From JASLEW01 sp963732005 (GTDB taxonomy: Bacteria; Acidobacteriota; Thermoanaerobaculia; Multivoradales; UBA5704): a stretch of DNA of 64,000 nt. Below, in pieces: positions 18,642 to 31,759 of the stretch. The position numbers were made by a program, and so were the translations under genes. Where the stretch lies: contig CAVSXT010000005.1 of NCBI GenBank assembly GCA_963732005.1, forward strand, positions 620,001-684,000. Direction: 5' to 3'. Under the pieces are notes generated by a model, which saw nothing but the letters and a program-made list of their open reading frames with translations, did no database searches and was not told the origin of the DNA. Each line of letters opens with the position of its first letter. Positions within the stretch are counted from its first letter, which is position 1.

Positions 18642-19727
18642 TCAGGGACAGGGCAGGGCGCTGGTGTCCTGCAGGGGCTGGAACGCGGTGTTCTGCGGGT
18701 TCATGTAGGTCTTGGAGGCGCCGGTCTGGGTGTCGGTGACGGTGAGCGTCGTGTGGACGTTGGTGAGGCCGCCGGCGAAGACCCAGAAATGCTGGTTGAG
18801 GGCGCAGGCGTCGATAACCTTGACGACCGCCTCGATGTTGGTCGAGGCAAAGAACCAGAGATAGCCGGAGTCGGTGGTCAGCGGCACGGTCTGCGCCTGG
18901 CCGGTGGCGCTGCCCGGCGCTTGGAAGGTCGCTTGGACCTGGAAGCGGTTGCCCTGCAGGCACATGGCGGTGGTGGTCGGCACGCAGTTGGTCTGCGCGA
19001 GGGTGGGAACGACGCGGATGCCGAAGGCGCGGTAGGGGGCGTTCTGGTTGGGGTCCTGGCTGGTCTCGGTCAGCCAGGTGGTGCCGCCGTCGTTGCTGAC
19101 GTAGGCAGGGCGCAGGGCGGTGGTGGCGCTGGTGTCGATGCCGACGAAGAACTGCTGGGTACCGTCGAACTGCACCCCGGCGTAGATGGTGCGCGTCGCC
19201 GGCAGGGTGAGGGCCGAGCCGATGCTCACCGAATAGAACTGGGTGCTCACCGTGCCGCCGTTGCTGGCCGGCACGGCGGTGGCGGTCGTTGGCACGCTGG
19301 CGAGCAGCGTACCCGGGATGCCCGAGGGACCATCCGCGGCGTAGAAGACCGCATTGAAGGGTAGGTCCGGCGAGGCTGAGGTGGACAGCCGCGTCAGCGC
19401 CACGCAAAGCTGCTGAATGCCGGCGGTGTTGGCCGGCAGGTCGAAGCTCATCACCAGGAGGCCGTTGGCGACCGGGACCGCGGTCGCGTCCTCGAAGCCG
19501 CCGTCGTCGTAGATGATGCCGCCCGTGCAGTCGGAACCCGCCTGCGCGGTCATCGCCTTCAATCCCAACCGCGAGCTGAGCCGGACCAGCGCGGAGCTCG
19601 CCGGTTGCTCCGGGCGCTCCTGCGGGCCGGCTCCGGCCGCAGTTGCCGCGACGGCGGCGGGAGGTCCGCCGCAGATAAGAAATCCGGCCCAAACAGCCGC
19701 CAGCCAACCCAATCCCTTGCGCTTCAT
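18642..19727 (-). CDS. Secreted protein with acidobacterial C-terminal block
   Basis: A 361-residue exported protein with a signal peptide (MKRKGLGWLAAVWAGFLICG). The middle is rich in Thr, Ser and Gly and looks like beta-sandwich material; there are two cysteine pairs. The last 60 residues (FWVFAGGLTNVHTTLTVTD, then TYMNPQNTAFQPLQDTSAL) match a short domain I recognise from many secreted acidobacterial proteins, of unknown role. Start ATG at 19727 is supported by GGAGGAAGG upstream. It converges with the VWA gene and is divergent from uvrA. Confidence 0.6.
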   Translation of the reverse strand: MKRKGLGWLAAVWAGFLICGGPPAAVAATAAGAGPQERPEQPASSALVRLSSRLGLKAMTAQAGSDCTGGIIYDDGGFEDATAVPVANGLLVMSFDLPANTAGIQQLCVALTRLSTSASPDLPFNAVFYAADGPSGIPGTLLASVPTTATAVPASNGGTVSTQFYSVSIGSALTLPATRTIYAGVQFDGTQQFFVGIDTSATTALRPAYVSNDGGTTWLTETSQDPNQNAPYRAFGIRVVPTLAQTNCVPTTTAMCLQGNRFQVQATFQAPGSATGQAQTVPLTTDSGYLWFFASTNIEAVVKVIDACALNQHFWVFAGGLTNVHTTLTVTDTQTGASKTYMNPQNTAFQPLQDTSALPCP

Positions 19728-19893
19728 CACACCTTCCTCCTTCGCTGCACCCGCGAGTCTACCATGGCACAGGAGCATATCCGGCTGTGGCGGGGGGGCC
19801 TCGGCCAAGGACAGCCGAACCGATCGGGCGGGCTGGGGCGGCGGGGAAGATTCTGCAGCTCCGCCCCGTTCTAGCTGGCGCCGCCCGCTGGGT

Positions 19894-20029
19894 GGTCCTC
19901 GGAGCAAGAAGCAGCGGTTATGGGAGAGGAAAGCGGAGGGCCGCCAGCGCTGCTGGCAACTCCGATCCGCGCCAGGTGTTGGTCCTTCGGAGCACGCAAC
20001 AACGGTTCTGGGAGAGGAAGCGGAGGGCC
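19894..20029. repeat. Imperfect 49-bp direct repeat, two copies
   Basis: Copy 1 at 19894-19942 and copy 2 at 19981-20029, 87 bases apart. Both run from GGTCCT, through CGGAGCA and CGGTT, to GGGAGAGGAA and GCGGAGGGCC, with a handful of substitutions and small indels. They lie in the leader between the secreted gene and uvrA. Confidence 0.7.
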
Positions 20030-20152
20030 CCACACGGCTGGACCTGGGGACCCGGGACTCAACCGGGCGAGGCAAGCAGCCTCGATCTCGGCAACGTACC
20101 CACCGCGAGCCCGTTGGTCCCGGGGCCTCAGGTCCAGCCGTCCCGGCCCGGC

Positions 20153-20230
20153 CGAGGAGCACAGAGTTTCGCCGGAGGAGCGCCACCGGGCAAGTGTCGA
20201 AGGCGCGTCAGAAGAGCACGGAGTTTCGTC
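20153..20230. repeat. Imperfect 20-bp direct repeat, two copies
   Basis: GAGGAGCACAGAGTTTCGCC at 20153-20172 and GAAGAGCACGGAGTTTCGTC at 20211-20230, 58 bases apart, in the uvrA leader. 16 of 20 positions agree. Confidence 0.6.
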
Positions 20231-20313
20231 AAAAAGTAAGCATCGTGGGTGCAGGAATGCGGCACCCGTCCTTCCCTGAACCACGGTTCGGCTCTGGTAA
20301 AGTGAGCGACTTC

Positions 20314-23391
<3,078 letters not shown>

Positions 23392-23577
23392 GGCAGCCTG
23401 CCCGCCGGCGCCGCAGTACGGCCGTACCCGCGCCGCACGGCCCCTTAGTCACCGCCCGCCCGCCGCGGACGCCGCGGCTCGCAACTCCTGGCGGTGTCTC
23501 GAGACTCCGGCGGCGCTCCGCGGCTGCCGGTAGCGCCCGCAATCGCCGCGGCAAGCTCCGGGGTTACACTTTCTCCC

Positions 23578-25050
<1,473 letters not shown>

Positions 25051-25064
25051 GCCAGAGCGACTTT

Positions 25065-25208
25065 TTGTCCCCGCCGCGACAATTTGCCGCAAAGCCGCAT
25101 GGACAGGGGCGGCAGCACCACCGATTCAGTGCGGGGGCGCCGGCGAGGGCGAGGCCTTGGGGCGTTTTGCCCCATGGGTTCGGTGGCAGGTTGTCGCGCA
25201 GGGAACGG
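25065..25208. promoter_or_regulatory. Candidate upstream activator sites (TTGTCGCG type)
   Basis: Two related sites lie 66-209 bases before the -24/-12 promoter. Site 1 at 25065-25082 is TTGTC-8 bases-GACAA, read on the minus strand as TTGTCGCG-2-GGGGAC. Site 2 at 25191-25206 reads TTGTCGCG-2-GGGAAC on the plus strand. Shared core and distance fit enhancer sites for the adjacent activator. A small GGGGC/GCCCC hairpin sits between them (25159-25173). Confidence 0.45.
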
Positions 25209-25273
25209 TACTCGGCGGTCAAGCTATTGATCTACAAGGGCTTATGGATGTAGGCGCACGGCGCGCCCCGACC

Positions 25274-25288
25274 TGGCAGGGGGCTTGC
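25274..25288 (+). promoter_or_regulatory. Sigma-54 (-24/-12) promoter
   Basis: TGGCAGGGGGCTTGC: the invariant GG (25275-25276) and GC (25287-25288) are exactly ten bases apart, with TGGCA and TTGC both matching consensus. Transcription would start near 25300, some 23 bases before the ATG of the 52-residue gene, whose own ribosome site AGGAG is at 25311-25315. Confidence 0.8.
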
Positions 25289-25322
25289 GATGGTCCATGC
25301 TTCGAGGATGAGGAGAACTCGA

Positions 25323-25481
25323 ATGCACGATCTGGTCCGCAAGTCCGTCGCTGTCGTCCCGCAGGTGTCGGCGAAAGTGCTACTGTCGGCGGCAACTCTC
25401 GCCAGCTTCGGTTGGTTGCTGGCGCACGGTATGGTGCACCCCGTGGTGATCTACGCCCTGCAGCTCTATCTGACCTTCTGA
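25323..25481 (+). CDS. 52-residue single-helix membrane peptide
   Basis: The first gene of the sigma-54 operon. It has a good ribosome site (AGGAG, seven bases before the ATG at 25323), a basic N-terminus (MHDLVRKSV) and one hydrophobic helix (about residues 16-38, SAKVLLSAATLASFGWLLAHG), ending LYLTF. I do not recognise a family. Its position between a sigma-54 promoter and an anti-sigma kinase suggests a membrane anchor, sensor or stress-made peptide for the switch (inference). Confidence 0.6.
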   Translation: MHDLVRKSVAVVPQVSAKVLLSAATLASFGWLLAHGMVHPVVIYALQLYLTF

Positions 25482-25510
25482 GCCAGCCCCCTCCCTCTCC
25501 CCGCGACCGC

Positions 25511-25951
25511 ATGGACATGGCAGGTGACGCTGTGCTGCGAGAAGTGACTCTGGCCCTGCCGATGGTGCCCGAGATCGAGATCGAGGCCAGCAGGACCGCG
25601 ACCGCCGTGGCTGAATCGATGAAGATGAGCCCGGATAGGATCGACGAGGTCCGGATGGCGGTCGTGGAGGCCTGCATCAACGCCATCGAGCACAGCCAGG
25701 CCCGCGAGCGCGAGGTCTACGTCACCTTCGAGGTGCTCGGCGCCAAGGACCCGGAGAAGCTGCGGATCACGGTGCGGGACAACGGGGTGGGATTCGAGCC
25801 GGAGGATATGGTCGAGCCCCGGATCGAGGATAAGCTGAAGGCGCGCAGAAAGCGTGGCTGGGGTCTCAAGATCATCCGCGGCCTCATGGATGAGGTCGAG
25901 ATCCACTCCGGGGCCGAAGGCACGATCGTCGTGATGAGCAAGCTGCGATGA
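25511..25951 (+). CDS. RsbW-like anti-sigma factor serine kinase
   Basis: A 146-residue GHKL ATPase of the SpoIIAB/RsbW type. The N-box is in VEACINAIEHSQ, G1 is DNGVGFEPEDM, and G2 is KRGWGLKIIRGLMDEVEI. Such proteins bind and hold a target (often a sigma factor) and inactivate the STAS antagonist by phosphorylating it. The ATG at 25511 starts the domain; a longer open frame overlaps the upstream gene in another frame and is rejected. It overlaps the STAS gene by ATGA, giving near-equal synthesis of the two. Confidence 0.82.
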   Translation: MDMAGDAVLREVTLALPMVPEIEIEASRTATAVAESMKMSPDRIDEVRMAVVEACINAIEHSQAREREVYVTFEVLGAKDPEKLRITVRDNGVGFEPEDMVEPRIEDKLKARRKRGWGLKIIRGLMDEVEIHSGAEGTIVVMSKLR

Positions 25952-26325
25952 AAGCGGGGACGTCGATGACCGATAGCCTGAATCTGACTGTCGACCGCCG
26001 CGACGGCCTCGCGGTGATCTACACCGAAGGGTACATCAACAATCAGGGTGGAGAGGAGATCGCTCGCGCCGCTTACAAGCTGCTCGAGGAGGGTTTCAAG
26101 GTGCTGCTGCTCAACCTCGCGGGCACCAAGATCGTCAATTCCATCGGCATCTCCATCCTCATCGAGATCATCGAGAAGATGATCGAGATCAACGGCAAGC
26201 TCGGCTTCTGTTGCCTGACGCCGACCATCGAAAAGACCTTCCACATCATGGGCCTCGCGCAGTACGCGCCCATCTTCGCCGGCGAGGCAGACGCGGTTGC
26301 CCAGCTTGGCGAGCACCGTGGCTGA
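25948..26325 (+). CDS. RsbV-like STAS anti-sigma factor antagonist
   Basis: A 125-residue STAS-domain protein: LTVDRRDGLAVIYTEGYINN, LLEEGFKVLLLNLAGTKIVNSIGISILIEI, then CCLTPTIEKTFHIMGL. The phosphorylatable serine is expected in the NSIG motif, which replaces the DSSG or DSTG of Bacillus relatives. In its unphosphorylated state such a protein binds the kinase and frees the kinase's target. Start is ATG 25948 (ATGA overlap with the kinase gene) or ATG 25966. Confidence 0.82.
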   Translation: MKAGTSMTDSLNLTVDRRDGLAVIYTEGYINNQGGEEIARAAYKLLEEGFKVLLLNLAGTKIVNSIGISILIEIIEKMIEINGKLGFCCLTPTIEKTFHIMGLAQYAPIFAGEADAVAQLGEHRG

Positions 26326-28177
26326 AGAGACCGCGGCGGCGGCCGCCGCGACGGAGGTCGCCGCGGCGGGCGATCCGGCGGCGGTGCAGGCGTCCGTTGC
26401 GCTGACGCCGGCGGCGTGGCAGGAGCTGCTCGCCCTGTGCCAGGACGAGGGAGCCGACCGCGTCCTGCTCGAACGCCTGCTGGACCACTGGCGCACCGCG
26501 CACGGCGCCGCCCACGCCGCGCTCTACCTCGAGCAGGACGGCGGCTTCGAGCTCGAGCTGATGGCGCCGGCGGCCGGTGCGGGAGCGACGGCAGACGCCG
26601 CCGCGCACTCGGCAGTCACGGGGATCGCCGCCCGGGTGGTCCCGGCAGCCGCCGGCGTCAAGGCCGGTCCGCCGGCGCCGGCGGGCCACGCCACGCTCGC
26701 GGCCACCGCCTTCCAGAGCCTCGGCCTGCTGCGCTTTGCCGGCGGCTGCCTGCTGCTGACGGCGGCCGGCTCGGCTCCTCCGGCCTCCCTTGCCATCTCG
26801 GCCGGACAGGTTGCGCCGGCGCCGGCTGCCTCGCCGCCGGCTCCGCCGGCAGGGCCCGCCGCCGGCATCGCGGACGGGCCGCTGGCGCTGCTGCTGCTCT
26901 CGTCGCTCAAGATCGTGCGGCTGCGCCAGGAGATCAAGGAGCAGCAGTTCCAGGTCAACTACCGGGTGGTGGAGCTCGAGTCGCTCTACGACGTCGGGCT
27001 GGCGGTCGCCGCCACTCTCGATCTCGAGAAGCTGTCGGAGGAGATCCTGCTGCGCGCCGTCTCGCTGCTCGACGCCCGCCGCGGCGCGCTGTACATCCAC
27101 GAAGGCGGCCGCTACCGGATGGAGCGGACCTTCGGCGGCGATGCCGCGCCATGGCTCGAAGGCGGCGGCGCCGGCAATACCGCGCTCTACGCTTTCCTGA
27201 CCGGCCAGGGACCGGCGCCGCCCGAGCTGCTGCCGGGGGCGCGCTACCTGCTGGGGGTGCCGATCGACATCGACGGCAGCCCGCGCGGGCTGCTGGCGGT
27301 GGGCGACAAGGAGAGCCGCCGCGGCGTTGGCCCGTTCCCGGCCTCCGACCGCCGCACCCTGGGGCTGTTCGCGAACCAGGCCGCCATCGCCCTCGAGAAC
27401 GCCCGCCTCCACCTGCAGGCGCTCGAGAAGGAGCGGCTGGAGCGCGAGATGCACCTCGCCTCCGAGATCCAGCGCCGCATCCTGCCGCGCGAGGCGCCGG
27501 TGGTGGCGGGCTACGAGCTGGTGGGCTGGAACCGCCCGGCGCGCCAAATCGGCGGCGACTACTACGACCTCTTCCTGCGCCCCGACGGCCACGTTGGGCT
27601 GGTGGTGGGGGACGTTTCCGGCAAGGGCATGCCGGCGGCGCTGATGGTTTCGACGTTGCACTCGGCGCTCCACCTGCTGCTCGACCAGGTGGGCTTCGGA
27701 CCGGCGCTGCTCGAGATGCTCAACCGCCACGTCCTGGAGTCGAGCGCCGCCAACAAGTTCATCACCATGTTGCTGGCGGATCTCGAACCGGCGAGCGGCC
27801 GCCTCGCCTACCTCAACGCCGGCCACAATCCCGGTCTGTTGCTGCGCCGGGCCGGCGACGGCGCCGGCCCGCCCGAGCAGCTGGGAGCCTCCGGCCTGCC
27901 GATCGGCGTGCTGCCCGGCAGCCGGTTCCTGGCCCGCAGCATCGACCTCGAACCCGGAGACCTCGTCTGCATCTACAGCGACGGCATCACCGAGGCCGAG
28001 TCGCCGGACGAGGAGGAGTTCGGCACCGGCCGCCTGCAGGCGGTGCTGCACGAGCACCGCGACGACGACCTGGCCGCGGTGCTGACGGCGATCCAGGAGG
28101 CGACCGGCCGCTTCACCGCCGGACTGCCGCAGGGCGACGATCAGACGCTGGTGCTGCTGCGCCGGCGGTTGGGTTAG
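26318..28177 (+). CDS. RsbU-like PP2C phosphatase with GAF domain
   Basis: A protein of about 619 residues. An alanine-rich N-terminus is followed by a first, weakly recognisable sensor segment, a short coiled part, a GAF domain (LYDVGLAVAATLDLEKLSEEI onward) and a C-terminal SpoIIE/PP2C phosphatase with metal motifs GGDYYDLFLRPDG, VVGDVSGKGMPAALMVS, YLNAGHNPGLL and CIYSDGITEAES. It should dephosphorylate the STAS protein and so switch on the pathway when the GAF domain is triggered. The start is uncertain: GTG 26318, overlapping the preceding stop, or TTG 26297. It completes the operon. Confidence 0.82.
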   Translation: MAEETAAAAAATEVAAAGDPAAVQASVALTPAAWQELLALCQDEGADRVLLERLLDHWRTAHGAAHAALYLEQDGGFELELMAPAAGAGATADAAAHSAVTGIAARVVPAAAGVKAGPPAPAGHATLAATAFQSLGLLRFAGGCLLLTAAGSAPPASLAISAGQVAPAPAASPPAPPAGPAAGIADGPLALLLLSSLKIVRLRQEIKEQQFQVNYRVVELESLYDVGLAVAATLDLEKLSEEILLRAVSLLDARRGALYIHEGGRYRMERTFGGDAAPWLEGGGAGNTALYAFLTGQGPAPPELLPGARYLLGVPIDIDGSPRGLLAVGDKESRRGVGPFPASDRRTLGLFANQAAIALENARLHLQALEKERLEREMHLASEIQRRILPREAPVVAGYELVGWNRPARQIGGDYYDLFLRPDGHVGLVVGDVSGKGMPAALMVSTLHSALHLLLDQVGFGPALLEMLNRHVLESSAANKFITMLLADLEPASGRLAYLNAGHNPGLLLRRAGDGAGPPEQLGASGLPIGVLPGSRFLARSIDLEPGDLVCIYSDGITEAESPDEEEFGTGRLQAVLHEHRDDDLAAVLTAIQEATGRFTAGLPQGDDQTLVLLRRRLG

Positions 28178-28249
28178 CTGAGCTGGCGGTCGGATTCGTT
28201 GGTGGCCGGACGGCTGGCCGACTCCGGCGCGATCTGCCGAGGCGGGATC

Positions 28250-29848
28250 CTAGCGGTCCGCGACGCCGAGCCGCTCGGCGCGGCGTAGCGCCAGCAGCGG
28301 CGCGGCGGTCGCCCCGAACAGCAGGTCGCGGCCGGCGATGGCCACCGGGCGATCGCCGAGCGCCTGGACGCGCGCCAGGACGGCGAGCAGACTGTCCTCC
28401 CACACCAGGTTCGGCAGCGGCGGCCCCAGGCCGCCGCCGGCGATCCGGCGCACCCCCAGCGCCAGGGCGCGGAAGCGCAGCCGGCCGAGATCGAAACATT
28501 CGAGGCCGCCGAGCGCTCCGATCCAGATCCCGTCCTCGGCCTGACGCAGCAGCTCGGCTTCCGCCAACGGCTCGCCGGCGCCCGGCAGCAGCAAGAGGTT
28601 GGCGGCGATCGTCTCGTCGGGCGCCATGGCATGCGGCGTCGGCTGGCGCCCGAGCTCCTGAGCCAGCTGGACATCCACCGCCGGCGTCATGAAGACGCCC
28701 TCGACGATCAGGTCCACCCGCCGCTTGCGCCAGCCGGCGAGGTCGAAGGGGAACGGCAGCGCCCGCGGATCGTTGCCGTCGTCGCGCAGGGTCAGGCAGG
28801 GGGCGAAGAGCAGCTCGCCGAGCCTGCCATGGAGGCAGCACCCGGCGTCGCGCTGCGCCGTCGCCGACAGGCCATGCAGGTTCAACAGCTCGAGCAGCGC
28901 GGCGGTGCTCTGTTCCGACAGCACCAGGGTGGGCGCCGTCGCCAGCGTGGCGCCGGCGTCCCACGGCGGCGGTGCCGGCAGCGGTGGCTGGGCTGGCCCG
29001 CCGGGAGCGACGAGTGCCGGTGGAGCGGGCGGCGGTGCATCGCCGGTGCCGCCGGCGCCGCCCGCCGGCGTGGCCGGGCCGCCGCCGGCTTCGGCGCCGC
29101 CGTGGCGGGCGCGGGCGTGATCGAGCAGGTCCTGGATGCCGAGGGCACCCAGGTGGCGCGCCGCGCCGGCGGCGCTGCCGGCGCCGGCGCCGGTGCCGCA
29201 GCTGACCTCGAAGCTGGCGGCGGTCACACGGGCGGCTCGGCGCAGGCCGGCGCTGTTGGCGACCATCACGCGACCCTCGAGCCAGGCGAGACGCAGCCGC
29301 TCGCGGCGCCCGGCGGCGCGGTCCAGGAGCCCGCGCGCCTGCCCCGCTCCGAGCTCGGCGAGCTCCTGGTCGAACAGCCCGCCGTCGAGGACCGGACCGC
29401 CCAGGGCGGCGAGCGCCGGGTCGCCGCCGGCGGCCCGCTCGCCGGTGGGTCGTTCGTTGGCGGCCCGTTCGCCGGCGGCGGTGGGCAGCGGCTCGGCAGT
29501 GGTGGCGGGCGCCAGTCTCGCCTGGGCCATGGCATCGCGCACCGCGTTCTCGAGATCGGAGGCGCCGGCCCCGCCGGTGCGGTGGAGACCGGTGCGCCCG
29601 CTCTGCCGGACCCTGATCAGCAGGCTGCGCTCGTGGTGCGAGGAGCCGGCGCCGGGGGCAGCGGCCCGTCCGCCGTCGGCGGCCGCTTCAGGCGCTCGCG
29701 CGCCGTCGCGCCGGCCGCGCCCGGTGGCCACTTCCGACCGCCGCGCCTCGATCCAGAGGATCTCGGTGCTGTCGGCAGGAGAGCTGGCCAGTGCCCGCTC
29801 CAGCCTTGCGGTCATCTCGTCGAGGGATACCAGCTCGTCGCCAGGCAT
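28250..29848 (-). CDS. TldE/PmbA-like protein
   Basis: A 532-residue member of the TldD/PmbA superfamily. Recognisable are GLFDQELAELGAGQARGLLDRA, the central LVLSEQSTAALLELLN, GLSATAQRDAGCCLHGRLGELL, and the C-terminal FRALALGVRRIAGGGLGPPLPNLV. The HExxxH metal motif of TldD is absent, as in TldE/PmbA partners, which act with TldD in proteolysis of unfolded or modified peptides. Several Gly/Ala/Pro-rich insertions lengthen it. No tldD is next to it. ATG at 29848 is chosen; no clear ribosome site. Confidence 0.6.
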   Translation of the reverse strand: MPGDELVSLDEMTARLERALASSPADSTEILWIEARRSEVATGRGRRDGARAPEAAADGGRAAAPGAGSSHHERSLLIRVRQSGRTGLHRTGGAGASDLENAVRDAMAQARLAPATTAEPLPTAAGERAANERPTGERAAGGDPALAALGGPVLDGGLFDQELAELGAGQARGLLDRAAGRRERLRLAWLEGRVMVANSAGLRRAARVTAASFEVSCGTGAGAGSAAGAARHLGALGIQDLLDHARARHGGAEAGGGPATPAGGAGGTGDAPPPAPPALVAPGGPAQPPLPAPPPWDAGATLATAPTLVLSEQSTAALLELLNLHGLSATAQRDAGCCLHGRLGELLFAPCLTLRDDGNDPRALPFPFDLAGWRKRRVDLIVEGVFMTPAVDVQLAQELGRQPTPHAMAPDETIAANLLLLPGAGEPLAEAELLRQAEDGIWIGALGGLECFDLGRLRFRALALGVRRIAGGGLGPPLPNLVWEDSLLAVLARVQALGDRPVAIAGRDLLFGATAAPLLALRRAERLGVADR

Positions 29849-30004
29849 GCAGCGGCAGTGTAGCCCGCATTCGCCGCGCCGGTTCGTACGTGCAGGTGGC
29901 CGGCGAGGGCAAGCCAGGAGCTACCCGATTCGTCGGGCACGACCACGGGCCGCTCACGGGTCCGGCAGCCGTCGCTCGCTCGTCGCGGTTTGGCCGCCAA
30001 TGGC

Positions 30005-30034
30005 TTGGACTTTGCACCCTGCGGCTGGCAGAAT
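30005..30034 (+). promoter_or_regulatory. Possible promoter for the amidohydrolase/PCMT operon
   Basis: TTGGAC at 30005-30010, an 18-base spacer, and CAGAAT at 30029-30034, 27 bases before the ATG. Both boxes match four of six consensus positions. Confidence 0.3.
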
Positions 30035-30061
30035 GTGCCGGTCCGACCTGACTAAAACGCC

Positions 30062-31759
30062 ATGATTTCAAAGCTTTCCCTCGGATTTGCCCTGGCCGGT
30101 GCGCTGCTCGCAGCCGCGCGCCCATCCTTTTCGGAGGACGGCGCCGACCTCATCCTGGTCCATGGCGTCTTCTATCCGGTCCAGCCGCCGGGGCGGGTCG
30201 ACGGCAGCCTGGCGGTGCGCGGCGGCCGCATCGTCTACCTGGGCGACGACGCCGGCGCCAGCGGCCTGCGCGGCCCGGCGACCCGGGTGATCGATCTGGC
30301 CGGGCGCGCCGTCACCCCCGGTTTGATCGACGCGCATTCGCATCTCGCGGGCCTGGGCGCGGCCCTCGAACAGGTCGACCTGGGCGGTGCCGCCACCTAC
30401 GACGAGGTGGTGCGGCGGGTGCGCCTCGCCGCGGGCCAGACCGGCGGCGCGGCGCCGGCGGCGGGAGCCTGGCTGTTCGGCCGCGGCTGGGACCAGAACC
30501 TGTGGCCCGACAAGCGCTTCCCGACCCACCAGGCGCTGTCGCAGGCGGTCCCCGATCACCCGGTCTGGCTGACCCGCGTCGACGGCCATGCCGCGCTGCT
30601 CAACGCCCGCGCCATGGCGGCGCTGGGCATCACCGCCGCCACCCGCGACCCGCAGGGGGGGCGGCTGCTGCGCGACGCGGCCGGGCAGCCGACCGGGGTG
30701 CTGATCGACCGCGCCATGGAGCTGGCGCGGCTGCCGCCGCCGACGCCCGCCGACCGCCAGCGCCGGCTCGCCGCCGCGGCGCGCCATTGCGTGGCGCTCG
30801 GCCTGACCACGGTCACCGACATGGGCATCGGCGAGGACGATTACCAGGCCTACGACGAGCTGCGCCGCGGTGGCCGCCTGCCGCTGCGCGCCGCGCTGTT
30901 CGTCGCCGACGACCAGGCGCTGCTGGCGCGCTGGTTCGCACGCGGGCCGGAGATCGATCCGGCGGCGCGGATCACCGTGCGCGGCGTCAAGCTGTATGCC
31001 GACGGCGCCCTCGGCAGCCGCGGCGCCGCGCTGCTCGAGCCTTACAGCGACGACCCCGGCAACCTGGGCCTGCTGGTGTCCACCGGCGCCCACCTCGAGG
31101 CGGTGGCGCGCCAGGCGGTGGCCCACGGTTTCCAGGTGGCGATCCACGCCATCGGCGATCGCGGCGGCCTGGTGGCGCTCGACGCCATGGAGCGGGCGCT
31201 CGGCGGCCCGCGCCCGCAGCTGCGCTTCCGGCTCGAGCACGCGCAGGTGCTGCGGCTGCAGGACATCGAGCGGCTGGCCAGGCTCGGCATCATCGCCTCC
31301 ATGCAGCCGACCCACGCCACCTCCGACATGCCCTGGGCGCAGGACCGGCTGGGGGAGGCGCGCCTTGCCGGCGCCTATGCCTGGCGCAAGGTGCTCGCCG
31401 CCGGCGGCCGCCTGGCGCTGGGCAGCGACTTCCCCGTAGAGTCGGCCGATCCCCGGCTGGGGATCTACGCCGCGGTCACCCGCCAGGACCAGGCCGGCCG
31501 GCCGCCGGGCGGCTGGCTGCCGGGCGAGCGCCTGAGCCGCGAGGAGGCGCTGCGCGGCTTCACTCTCGACGCCGCCTGGTCGCTGTTCCTCGACACCGAG
31601 GTGGGCTCGCTCGAGGTGGGCAAACGCGCCGATCTGGTGGTTTTCGCGAGCGATCCGATGACGGTGCCGGCGGCCGCGATCCCCAGGGCGGCGGTGGACC
31701 TGACCCTGGTGGATGGGCAGGTGGTGTACCAGCGCACCGGCGGGGAGCCGCGGCGGTGA
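30062..31759 (+). CDS. Exported YtcJ-like amidohydrolase
   Basis: A 565-residue metal-dependent hydrolase of the amidohydrolase_3 group. It has a signal-like N-terminus (MISKLSLGFALAGALLAAARPSF). Family marks: GLIDAHSHLAGLG, FGRGWDQNLW, YADGALGSRGAALLEPY, AIHAIGDRG, RLEHAQVL, GSDFPVESADP and the C-terminal beta-sandwich ending VGKRADLVVFASDP. Substrate is not predictable; relatives hydrolyse cyclic amides or N-acyl bonds. The next gene starts within its stop (GTGA), so it is expressed together with the two methyltransferases. Confidence 0.85.
   Translation: MISKLSLGFALAGALLAAARPSFSEDGADLILVHGVFYPVQPPGRVDGSLAVRGGRIVYLGDDAGASGLRGPATRVIDLAGRAVTPGLIDAHSHLAGLGAALEQVDLGGAATYDEVVRRVRLAAGQTGGAAPAAGAWLFGRGWDQNLWPDKRFPTHQALSQAVPDHPVWLTRVDGHAALLNARAMAALGITAATRDPQGGRLLRDAAGQPTGVLIDRAMELARLPPPTPADRQRRLAAAARHCVALGLTTVTDMGIGEDDYQAYDELRRGGRLPLRAALFVADDQALLARWFARGPEIDPAARITVRGVKLYADGALGSRGAALLEPYSDDPGNLGLLVSTGAHLEAVARQAVAHGFQVAIHAIGDRGGLVALDAMERALGGPRPQLRFRLEHAQVLRLQDIERLARLGIIASMQPTHATSDMPWAQDRLGEARLAGAYAWRKVLAAGGRLALGSDFPVESADPRLGIYAAVTRQDQAGRPPGGWLPGERLSREEALRGFTLDAAWSLFLDTEVGSLEVGKRADLVVFASDPMTVPAAAIPRAAVDLTLVDGQVVYQRTGGEPRR

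Larger units (their letters stand above)
19728..20313. other. Non-coding 586-bp region upstream of uvrA
   Basis: No convincing gene is seen on either strand. The region holds two sets of imperfect direct repeats (listed separately). An open frame runs through it into uvrA but its residues have no family character, and the UvrA family start is at 20314. Confidence 0.6.
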
